In this document: positions 6,920-13,544 of the stretch, in pieces
Numbering within the stretch: position 1 is the stretch's first letter
How the letters are laid out: each line of letters starts with the position of its first letter
Assembly: GCA_002402545.1 (NCBI GenBank)
Contig: DHGA01000101.1
Span: 1 to 28,065, forward strand
DNA from: Syntrophaceae bacterium UBA4810
GTDB taxonomy: Bacteria > Desulfobacterota > Syntrophia > Syntrophales > Smithellaceae
Direction of reading: 5' to 3'
DNA: 28,065 nt
Made by a program: the position numbers and the translations under genes
Notes under the pieces: model-generated
Databases searched by the model: none
The model's input: the letters and a program-made list of their open reading frames with translations, nothing else
Told to the model about the DNA's origin: nothing

Positions 6920-8917
6920 TCAAGGCGTGACAATGTTGAAAAAGGGTTCGGGGTCATCCAGAAGCGCCATCAGCTCACTGAGTTTTTTGATGCTTCCCTG
7001 ATATTTAATTTGGCCGAGCAAAATCCGGGCAGGAAAAGTGGTTTGACCGGCTATGACCTTGTTGAAAAGATCTCGTCTAATTTCAATTGAGCAGTCAGCG
7101 ATTTTTGACTGTCTTCCTGCTATGTGGTTAAGGACAGAATTATCCAGATATAAAATGTAGCGCTCATTTGTATCCGAAAAATACCAGTTAATCGTGATTG
7201 CTTTTCCTTTGGCTTTTGGTCCGTTCAGGCGCACGGCCATGCTGTCAAAGATCATGTCCGGCGTAAGCGCTTGCACAACATCAAGTGGCGGGGACATTTT
7301 TCCCCGAGGTTTCTTGATGCCATGTCTTAGTTCTTGCGCTCCGAAGAGATAGAAATTTCTGAATACGGCTGATTCGGATTGATAGCCTAGCTGTTCCAGG
7401 GCATCAGCCTGCAGGAGGCGCGCCCTCTCGTTTTCGGGTTCAGCAAAGACCACATGGTTTAGCACCTGGGCTACCCAGCGGTATTCACCTTTCTCGAAGG
7501 CCTCGCTTGCTTTGGAGAGGACTAGGTCGGCGCCTCCCATGTATTCCACATATTTTTTGCTCGCTTCTACCGGAGGCAGAGGATTAAAGTTGGCAGGGTT
7601 GCCGTCATACCACCCCAGGTAATACTGATAAACAGCCTTGGCGTTCCATCCTACCGTGGCGTAGTAATCACGATTAAACCATTCATTGGCTAATGTTTCC
7701 GGAAGCTGTAATTGCTCGGCAATTTCTGCCATAGTGTAGCCTTGGTTAGCCAGACGCAGAGTTTGGTCATGAATATATTTATAAGCGGCAGCTTGTTTGC
7801 TCAGAAAATTGATGATCCTCTCTTTTCCCCAGCGGGGCCATGTATGCCCGAGGATAACGACATCGGATTCATCGGCAAATAAATCTAGCGCTTCATAAAT
7901 AAAGCCAGCCCAGGCTTTAGCATCGCGTATCTGAGAACCTCGCGGGGTAAGCAGGTTGTGAAGAGTGGCGACGCAATTGTCGGCCATAAAAAGAGTTCGC
8001 AGTTGTGGAAAGTGAAAATTCATGTTTGCGGGCGCTTCAGTGCCCGGCGTGAGCTGAAAGACGATTCTTACGCCGTCAACGGTTATTTCCTGTCCGCTCT
8101 TCAACACGCTGTTGGTCGGAGATATCAGGCTGCTGGATATAACCGAAGGCAAAGATTTTCCCAGGCCGGCGTCCACCTGTCCTTTGGCCCCCCGAGGCAA
8201 CAGCGCGCCGTACATGTACTGGGCACGTCGCATCATCGCGTTGCCGGCATAAACATTTTCACTTACCGCGTCTTTCATAAAGCCCGCCGGGGCAATCACC
8301 TTAACCTTGCCCGTCTTGACATCTTGTTCAGAAATGATTCCCTTTACTCCAGACCAGTGATCGGCATGGCTATGGGAATAGATGACAGCAGTTATTGGTT
8401 TTTTGCCCAAGTGGTCATATGCAAGTTGCATGACCGCCCGGGCAGTATCAACAGAAGTAAGGGGATCTATTATAATATATCCTCTGTTACCGATAATGAT
8501 CCCCATGTTGGCAAGGTCATAACCTCGAACCTGATAGACCCGGTCAGTTACTTTGAACAGCCCATGCAAGTTGTTGAGTGTTGCTTGTCGCTGCAGGCTG
8601 GGATTTATTGTTTCTAGCGGGCCATCACTTTTGAGAAAATCATATTTCGTCATATTCCAGACAATACGACCCTCGGAATCACGGATAATCGCGGCGGTTG
8701 CCGGCGTAACTAAACCGCGGGCGGCATCTTCGAAATCCTGACGGTCCCAGAAAGGCAACTTTTGGGAAATAGCGGTGTTTAATTGTCGTGTTAACTCCGT
8801 GGCATCACCGGGTTGAACTGCCGCAGCTTCAACTGAAAAGTGTACCGTGATGGTCAAAGCGAACAGCGCAAGTTTGACAAAGTGTGATAAAAATGATTTT
8901 CTTCTACTTCTCTTCAT
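6920..8917 (-). CDS. Secreted metallo-beta-lactamase-fold alkyl sulfatase (SdsA/BDS1 type)
   Basis: Type III linear primary alkyl sulfatase, splitting alkyl sulfates such as dodecyl sulfate into alcohol and sulfate. Residues 1-32 form a signal peptide (basic KRSRRK, hydrophobic FVKLALFALTITVHF, AAA cleavage region), so it acts in the periplasm or outside. The binuclear zinc motif is H182-S-H184-A-D186-H187 (SHSHADHWSG); E294 lies in PGTEAP and H358 in ILGHTWPRWG. At the second glutamate position (usual AEN) this protein has ADN with D313, a conservative change. The middle dimerisation part (EYMGGADLVLSKASEAFEKGEYRWVAQVLNHVV) and a C-terminal SCP2-like domain (about 535-660) complete the usual ~650-residue architecture. 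Ribosome site GAAGGAGG precedes the ATG. It begins a same-strand run with the SCP2-like protein, alcohol dehydrogenase and aldehyde oxidoreductase. Activity on secondary sulfates or other esters cannot be excluded. Confidence 0.9.
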   Translation of the reverse strand: MKRSRRKSFLSHFVKLALFALTITVHFSVEAAAVQPGDATELTRQLNTAISQKLPFWDRQDFEDAARGLVTPATAAIIRDSEGRIVWNMTKYDFLKSDGPLETINPSLQRQATLNNLHGLFKVTDRVYQVRGYDLANMGIIIGNRGYIIIDPLTSVDTARAVMQLAYDHLGKKPITAVIYSHSHADHWSGVKGIISEQDVKTGKVKVIAPAGFMKDAVSENVYAGNAMMRRAQYMYGALLPRGAKGQVDAGLGKSLPSVISSSLISPTNSVLKSGQEITVDGVRIVFQLTPGTEAPANMNFHFPQLRTLFMADNCVATLHNLLTPRGSQIRDAKAWAGFIYEALDLFADESDVVILGHTWPRWGKERIINFLSKQAAAYKYIHDQTLRLANQGYTMAEIAEQLQLPETLANEWFNRDYYATVGWNAKAVYQYYLGWYDGNPANFNPLPPVEASKKYVEYMGGADLVLSKASEAFEKGEYRWVAQVLNHVVFAEPENERARLLQADALEQLGYQSESAVFRNFYLFGAQELRHGIKKPRGKMSPPLDVVQALTPDMIFDSMAVRLNGPKAKGKAITINWYFSDTNERYILYLDNSVLNHIAGRQSKIADCSIEIRRDLFNKVIAGQTTFPARILLGQIKYQGSIKKLSELMALLDDPEPFFNIVTP

Positions 8918-9275
8918 AACGCCTCCTTCGTAAAATAAGGGCTTTTATTGTTGAAAAAATTAAAGCAATATTACATAAATAGAAAGTCTTGTTCCCGTAT
9001 TAAATTTTAAAACTTCAGCGTCTGCCAAATTCCAAGGATCTTTCGCCGACAAGTACTTGCATATAGGACAAATTATAAAATTTTCTTTATCGGTAATCAA
9101 TTTGTATTTGGAAATTTTATTGAAGCACTGCTAGTGGCCGATTTGCCGGAAAGGCAATAATTTATTATTGCCATACGATAAGCGCTTGTATCTTAGTCAA
9201 GACAGACTAAAAGTTCGTTTTTCAATTATTCATTTTATGGTAAATCTTTATTAATAATAAGCCGAAGGAATATTT
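8918..9275. other. Intergenic control region between divergent sdsA-like and mtfA-like genes
   Basis: A 358-base AT-rich gap with no supportable gene. It must hold both divergent promoters, although I could not pin a convincing -35/-10 pair. It contains two nested hairpins at 9143-9172 (listed separately) and an inverted repeat TTAGTC-AAGACA-GACTAA at 9193-9210, about 65 bases before the mtfA-like start, with operator-like geometry. Confidence 0.5.
9143..9172. repeat. Nested, mutually exclusive inverted repeats
   Basis: GGCAATAA at 9153-9160 pairs perfectly with TTATTGCC at 9165-9172 across a TTTA loop. The same GGCAA can instead pair with TTGCC at 9143-9147 across GGAAA. One arm is therefore shared by two alternative hairpins, which suggests either a regulator site with two half-site registers or a small RNA switch/terminator remnant. 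Confidence 0.55.
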
Positions 9276-10064
9276 ATGTTCACCTGGTTTACGGATCGCC
9301 GCCGCAGAAAACTCATTCAAGAGCCGTTTTCTTCCGCATGGGAGGAGATTGTCCGACGCAATTTCGCGCATTATCGGCTGCTCAATGAAAAAGAACGAGC
9401 CCACCTGCAAAAGCTGATGCAGATATTCATCGCGGAAAAGAATTGGGAAGGCGCGGGCGGGCTGGAATTAACCGATGAAATACGTGTGACGATTGCCGCC
9501 CAGGCCTGCCTGCTGATCCTTAATATGCCGCATAATTATTACCGCAATGTGGAATCAATAATTATTTATCCTTCGGAAGTTGTGCCGCCCCAACGCAAAC
9601 CCGGTTTTTTTGAAACAACTCTTCATCCGCTGGAGCCGACCTATCCGATTGTCGGGCAAGCTTTTCGGCAGGGGCCGCTCATCTTAGTATGGGACGCGGT
9701 TTTGCGTGACAGTCTTTATCCTGGTTCCGGCTATAATGTTGTTCATCATGAATTCGCGCATAAACTGGATATGCTAGACGGCGCCGCCGACGGCACGCCG
9801 CCGCTGAAAGTCCGCGGGGAATACAGGGATTGGGTAAAAGTATTTTCACGCGAATATATTCGCCTGCACGATGATCTTGAAAAAGGTCGGAGGACATTTA
9901 TCGATGATTACGGAGCCACAGACGAGGCGGAGTTTTTTGCCGTAGCCACGGAGCAGTTTTTTGATCAGCCGCTTTTGATGGAAAAACATGCGCAGGAAAT
10001 TTACCGTATTCTTAAAGAATATTACCGTCAGGATCCGGCAAAACGCGTGACAGAGAATAAATAA
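9276..10064 (+). CDS. mtfA: MtfA-like zinc peptidase
   Basis: A 262-residue cytosolic metallopeptidase of the MtfA family. In E. coli, MtfA binds the glucose repressor Mlc and is an aminopeptidase; no Mlc partner is visible here. Recognisable family stretches are WEGAGGLELTDEIRVTIAAQACLLIL (56-81), the zinc-binding H158-E-F-A-H162 inside YNVVHHEFAHKLDMLDGAADGTPPL, and the third-ligand region DEAEFFAVATEQFF (216-229, probably E219). Length is as expected. The ATG at 9276 follows CCGAAGGAATATTT, giving a plausible GAAGGA ribosome site. It stands alone behind a 358-base control region and is followed by a small exported protein 83 bases on. Confidence 0.9.
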   Translation: MFTWFTDRRRRKLIQEPFSSAWEEIVRRNFAHYRLLNEKERAHLQKLMQIFIAEKNWEGAGGLELTDEIRVTIAAQACLLILNMPHNYYRNVESIIIYPSEVVPPQRKPGFFETTLHPLEPTYPIVGQAFRQGPLILVWDAVLRDSLYPGSGYNVVHHEFAHKLDMLDGAADGTPPLKVRGEYRDWVKVFSREYIRLHDDLEKGRRTFIDDYGATDEAEFFAVATEQFFDQPLLMEKHAQEIYRILKEYYRQDPAKRVTENK

Positions 10065-10147
10065 AATATAATAATTTTTATTTGTTTATGATTAATTTGT
10101 AGTGTAAATGATATAGTTGAAACTTAATTTATTTAAAAGGAGATTAT

Positions 10148-10561
10148 ATGAATCAAGACCAATTTAATGGAACGATAAGCGCTTCCGGGTGTAAACAATT
10201 TGTAAAAATATCAACCATTATCTTATTTTTATTATACGCGGCTATTGCCATCGCTGAAAGTGGAAATGTTAACGCGTATAAAGGAAAATTTTCGGGAGAA
10301 TGGAGCGGTGAAGTCAGCGGCGTGCCGGTAAATGGAATATTTTCCGTAAGTATTTTGGATGAGGGAAAAGTAGCGGGTTCGTTCTCCGGTTTTGAAGAAG
10401 GAACTATTTCTGGAACAGTAAGCGCCGACGGACTAATTAACGCTAAAGGTTCAGCCGGTTTATCTGAATGGACTGGCAAAGTATCCGTTGCGGAAGAAAA
10501 ACTGTCGGGCAGCGGTTCTTGGAAAGGTTATGGCGGCGGTGGCACGTGGAGCAGTAAATGA
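10148..10561 (+). CDS. Small exported Gly/Ser-rich beta-repeat protein, unknown function
   Basis: 137 residues, start ATG preceded by AAAAGGAGATTAT. A hydrophobic segment at about 20-37 (FVKISTIILFLLYAAIAIA) ending in AES looks like a signal peptide or anchor. The rest is made of short alternating strands rich in G, S and W: GKFSGEWSGEVSG, then GKVAGSFSGFEEGTISGTVSADG, WTGKVSVAEEKLSGSGSW and a GGGG-T-W tail. Such G-x-[FW]-S-G repeats suggest a small up-and-down beta sheet or barrel outside the cytoplasm. I do not recognise a named family. There is no disulfide-forming Cys pair in the mature part. Confidence 0.7.
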   Translation: MNQDQFNGTISASGCKQFVKISTIILFLLYAAIAIAESGNVNAYKGKFSGEWSGEVSGVPVNGIFSVSILDEGKVAGSFSGFEEGTISGTVSADGLINAKGSAGLSEWTGKVSVAEEKLSGSGSWKGYGGGGTWSSK

Positions 10562-10598
10562 TTAGCAAAAATAGAATCAGCCGAAAACCAAGAACAAG

Positions 10599-11045
10599 AT
10601 GAAGCAAATATTTCGCTATGAATTGAATGTTTCAGACGACACCATCGACGAAAACGGACATGTAAATAATGTGGAATATCTGCGCTGGATGCTGGATGCC
10701 GCGGTAATGCACTCGGGGATATTGGGATGCACCGCCGCGATAAAAGAAATCGGCGCGACCTGGGTTGTGCGCACGCACCATATTACATATTTGTTGCCCG
10801 CTTTTGCCGGCGAGAAAATTGTTGTTCTGACGTGGGTATCAAATTTGCGGCGCGTGCTTTCTTTGCGCAAATATAAAGTCGTGCGCATGGCCGATAAAGC
10901 GGTGTTGGCCGAAGGCGAAACGGACTGGGTTTTTGTTCACGCTGAAACGGGGAAGCTGCGTTTTATGCCCAAGGATATTATGGCGCTGTTTGAAGTTTTG
11001 CCTCAAGAAAAAGAGGCGGAAGTCATGAAGCATGTTCTTGGCTGA
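10599..11045 (+). CDS. Acyl-CoA thioesterase, 4HBT hotdog fold
   Basis: A 148-residue single hotdog-domain protein. The 4-hydroxybenzoyl-CoA-thioesterase/YbgC-type signature is at residues about 13-29: D-E-N-GHVNN-V-E-YLRWM, where the Asp/Asn next to GHVNN is the catalytic region. The strands THHITYLLPAFAGEKIVVLTWV and VLAEGETDWVFVHAETGKLRFMP complete the fold. Hydrolysis of a short or medium acyl-CoA is the expected reaction, with substrate unknown. The start has only a weak ribosome site. The gene lies 37 bases after the exported protein and 38 before the ICMT-like gene, all on the same strand. Confidence 0.85.
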   Translation: MKQIFRYELNVSDDTIDENGHVNNVEYLRWMLDAAVMHSGILGCTAAIKEIGATWVVRTHHITYLLPAFAGEKIVVLTWVSNLRRVLSLRKYKVVRMADKAVLAEGETDWVFVHAETGKLRFMPKDIMALFEVLPQEKEAEVMKHVLG

Positions 11046-11083
11046 ATGCTGTTGGCGACATTAAATTATACAGGGGGTGATTT

Positions 11084-11632
11084 ATGGGTTTAAGAAAAAA
11101 GTGGATTAAAATTATATATACTGTAGCTACGGGCAGCAGAAAACTCCGGCTAATCCTGACCCCTGTTGTTGCGTTATCCTATATATTGTTTGCCGCATTG
11201 TTCGTAATTGTTTCTTTGTTTGTTGATAAAATGTTTGGTATCCCCCGTTTTCCTGAACCACCCGCGGATTTATACTTTTCTGTCCCCTTGATTATTGCCG
11301 GCCTGTTTTTAATTGGTTGGTCGCAGTTTAATTTTTTTAAAGTCAAGGGAACGCCTGTTCCTTTCAATCCGCCGCCCAAACTTGTTACTTCCGGCCCGTA
11401 TGCTTACGTACGCAATCCCATGCTCAGCGGCATATTCATTCTCCTTTTCGGTCTGGGGTTTGCGCTAAAGTCGCTTTCCCTACTCCTTATATTTACGCCG
11501 CTTTTTATTCTTATTAATGTGATGGAGATAAAAACTGTCGAAGAACCGGAACTTGAAATGAGATTGGGTAAAGATTATATTGAATACAGGAAAAAGACGC
11601 CTATGTTTTTTCCTAAAACTAAAATAGGATAA
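11084..11632 (+). CDS. ICMT/phospholipid-methyltransferase-like membrane protein
   Basis: 182 residues with four or five hydrophobic segments and the family's C-terminal SAM-binding signature: LVTSGPYAYVRNPMLSGIFILLFG (about 101-124), then a late E-E-P-E-L...GKDYIEYRKKTPMF (about 152-175), matching isoprenylcysteine-carboxyl-methyltransferase-like bacterial proteins (PF04191/PF06966 type). These methylate small or lipid-attached acceptors; the acceptor here is unknown. A strong ribosome site (CAGGGGGTGATTT) precedes the ATG. A second, differently built relative is the last gene of the hgc operon at 12472-13221 on the other strand. Confidence 0.8.
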   Translation: MGLRKKWIKIIYTVATGSRKLRLILTPVVALSYILFAALFVIVSLFVDKMFGIPRFPEPPADLYFSVPLIIAGLFLIGWSQFNFFKVKGTPVPFNPPPKLVTSGPYAYVRNPMLSGIFILLFGLGFALKSLSLLLIFTPLFILINVMEIKTVEEPELEMRLGKDYIEYRKKTPMFFPKTKIG

Positions 11633-11661
11633 GCTAAAAATAGTATGGGCGGCGAGTATAT

Positions 11662-12003
11662 ATGATCGGTTACATGAAAAAACATGAACTCTTTGTGCGT
11701 GAGATGTTGAGTAAAAAACCTGGCAGTGAAAAACTGCGGGAGCTTCTCGCGTATCACGATAAGCAGATTCAGTGGATGCAGCACGAAAGGTTGGTTCATC
11801 TAATTGTCACGCTTTTTGTGTGCCTTTTTATGTTGCTTTCCTGGGGATTTGCCATTATAAACACATCAATACCGGCGATTGCTCTTTCTGCTCTTCTTTT
11901 GATTTTATCGGTTGCGTATATTGTTCACTATTATCGGCTCGAAAACAGCGTGCAAAGATGGTACTTGCTTTCAGGTGAGATTGAGGAACGCCTAAAATCA
12001 TAA
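11662..12003 (+). CDS. Small membrane protein with two transmembrane helices
   Basis: 113 residues: a charged N-terminal helix (KKHELFVREMLSKKPGSEKLRELLAYHDKQIQWMQHER), two adjacent transmembrane helices (about 45-66 and 69-88) forming a hairpin, then a charged tail (YRLENSVQRWYLLSGEIEERLKS). The function is not recognised. It starts 29 bases after the ICMT-like gene, probably in the same transcript. The start could also be the second ATG four codons later; neither has a strong ribosome site. Coding is supported by consistent codon use and a coherent two-helix topology. Confidence 0.65.
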   Translation: MIGYMKKHELFVREMLSKKPGSEKLRELLAYHDKQIQWMQHERLVHLIVTLFVCLFMLLSWGFAIINTSIPAIALSALLLILSVAYIVHYYRLENSVQRWYLLSGEIEERLKS

Positions 12004-12058
12004 GCGCGGTATTTTTTTATTTGCCGCATGATAAAATTTAATAGATGGGAGAAAAGCG

Positions 12059-12463
12059 ATGATCCAGAATAAGATAGTGGTTCGTTATATGGACGGTCAG
12101 TTATTGAAAGGCGTCACCAACGATTTTTTCCCCAATAAAGAAGTTTTTCACGTTATTTCGGCCGAGGCTCCTCAGGGAAGCAGGCGGCTGGAATTATCAG
12201 ATTCTAATTTAAAAGCAATTTTTTTTGTCAAAGGCTACGACGGTAATTCTGGCTATGACGACAAAAAAGAGTTCGATCCAGAAAAATCGGCAATCGGACG
12301 GAAGATAAAAGTAGTGTTCAGAGACGGGGAGTTGATGATTGGTACTACCAATGGCTACCATCATGGACGCACCGGTTTTTTTATCGTTCCTGCAGATCCC
12401 AATTCCAATATTGAACGCTGCTATGTGTTAACCGCCGCGACTCAGGAAATCATATTTATCTGA
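12059..12463 (+). CDS. Hypothetical protein with duplicated beta domain (DUF6982-like)
   Basis: 134 residues, with a GGGAGAA ribosome site before ATG. The protein contains two copies of one module of ~50 residues: copy 1, IVVRYMDGQLLKGVTNDFFPNK..FHVI...SRRLELSDSNLKAIFFVK; copy 2 (from about 80), IKVVFRDGELMIGTTNGYHHGR.GFFIVPADPNSNIERCYVLTAATQEIIFI. Both follow V-x-[YF]-x-D-G-x-L-x-x-G-x-T-N and end with a strand reading AIFF or EIIF. This resembles PilZ-neighbour domains of the DUF6982 kind, but the family name is from memory and tentative. It ends only 8 bases from the convergent end of the hgc operon. Confidence 0.7.
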   Translation: MIQNKIVVRYMDGQLLKGVTNDFFPNKEVFHVISAEAPQGSRRLELSDSNLKAIFFVKGYDGNSGYDDKKEFDPEKSAIGRKIKVVFRDGELMIGTTNGYHHGRTGFFIVPADPNSNIERCYVLTAATQEIIFI

Positions 12464-12471
12464 GGCGATTT

Positions 12472-13221
12472 TTATAATCTTGCCCGGTTAAATTTGAAAG
12501 GAAAGAGTATCGGGACGTCTTTCTGATATTTACGGTAAATATCGCCGAATTGGCTGACAAGATCCCTTTCTTCCAAAATTGTGCCGACAATAATCCACAC
12601 AGACCAGATGATGTTGAAGAGCAATCTGTCCGAAGTCAGATCCGGGCATGACCAGATCATTATCAGTATAAAGAAATATAGCGGATGGCGCACCAAAAGG
12701 TAAGGGCCTTTTACCGTGAATACCGGCCGCGCAGGTTTTTTGCCTCTTTGGTAGTCCAATATTTTTTTAATCCCGAAGGGATCAAAAAAACCCAGTGATT
12801 TTGCCGCCCAGAAAAATCCGACGATAGGCAGAATAAACATTACACGCAAAATTACGCGGGTTAAATCTTGGGCTTCCAAGAGCGGCGATGTGCTCTGCCA
12901 GAAGATAATTACTATTAATAAAAAGATTCCTGAGGTTATGGAATAAACGGTGCCGCCGAACTCTTCGGGCAAAAATCGGCATAAAATATTATTAAAAGAT
13001 TTGCGCACCATTAAGCTATGCTGAATAAAAAAAAGAAACGACAATCCTGCGTTGAATAAGAGAGCCCAATGTTGCTTCCAGCTAAAGCTGATCAGATTCA
13101 GGTTTCCCGCGAAAAGAAAAACGGCGAAGAGTAACAGCGAGGAAGCGCCCAGCAAATATGACAATAAGATTATTACATTTGCCGCAATTTTTTTCTTGTC
13201 AGCAGGATCCATCAGCAGCAT
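12472..13221 (-). CDS. MddA/NnrU-like membrane methyltransferase, last gene of hgc operon
   Basis: 249 residues, about six hydrophobic segments. Family marks are FFIQHSLMVRKSF (about 60-72) and the C-terminal SAM-binding region VKGPYLLVRHPLYFFILIMIWS, followed by EERDLVSQFGDIYRKYQKDVPILFPF. This combination is that of MddA-type methanethiol S-methyltransferases and the related NnrU/ICMT proteins. The gene overlaps the end of hgcB: ATG at 13221 lies 10 bases inside hgcB, or ATG at 13212 forms a TGATG with the hgcB stop. Either way it is translationally coupled to hgcB. That position suggests work on a methylated thiol or metal species, but the substrate is unknown and MddA identity is not certain. 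Confidence 0.8.
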   Translation of the reverse strand: MLLMDPADKKKIAANVIILLSYLLGASSLLLFAVFLFAGNLNLISFSWKQHWALLFNAGLSFLFFIQHSLMVRKSFNNILCRFLPEEFGGTVYSITSGIFLLIVIIFWQSTSPLLEAQDLTRVILRVMFILPIVGFFWAAKSLGFFDPFGIKKILDYQRGKKPARPVFTVKGPYLLVRHPLYFFILIMIWSCPDLTSDRLLFNIIWSVWIIVGTILEERDLVSQFGDIYRKYQKDVPILFPFKFNRARL

Positions 13222-13535
13222 CCGGTTCTTTGATCTTTTCTTGCGCCTCCGGTCTCAGCAACGCAAGAACAGCCGGCATTATTTGTGCCTAGCATGGAAT
13301 TTATTACGGCGGCAGCACAGCCGACGCCGGATTGAACGAAAATGGCAGCCGCGGGGCAATTTTTAGTGCAGGCGCCGCATTCCATACAGGCATCACGGTC
13401 TTGAATGACGGCATGTTTTCCAGTAGTTTTAAAAACCTGATGAGGACAAACTTCGAGGCACATACCGCAGCCGTTGCATTTATTTTCATCAAGTTTGAGG
13501 GTGACGACATCCTTTAAATAAGTTAAGTTTTTCAT
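13212..13535 (-). CDS. hgcB: HgcB, 2[4Fe-4S] ferredoxin for mercury methylation
   Basis: 107 residues. Two cluster motifs are seen: C20-x2-C23-x2-C26-x3-C30-P and C50-M-E-C53-G-A-C56-x3-C60-P. Beyond an ordinary ferredoxin it has the HgcB-specific features: C73 in SGVGCAAAVI and a C-terminal vicinal pair C106-C107, plus C89 and C91. In characterised HgcB, the extra Cys (also numbered 73 in strain ND132) and the terminal CC are thought to bind Hg(II) and pass it to HgcA, while the clusters reduce the corrinoid. It starts 9 bases after hgcA with its own AGGAGG ribosome site. The adjacency to a clear HgcA makes the assignment firm. Confidence 0.95.
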   Translation of the reverse strand: MKNLTYLKDVVTLKLDENKCNGCGMCLEVCPHQVFKTTGKHAVIQDRDACMECGACTKNCPAAAIFVQSGVGCAAAVINSMLGTNNAGCSCVAETGGARKDQRTGCC

Positions 13536-13544
13536 TCAAGCCTC

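Noticed and set aside
7958..8617. 219-codon plus-strand frame
   Set aside because: It lies wholly antisense to the alkyl sulfatase, whose zinc motifs are encoded in the same bases. It has unusual composition and no domain, so it is a shadow frame.
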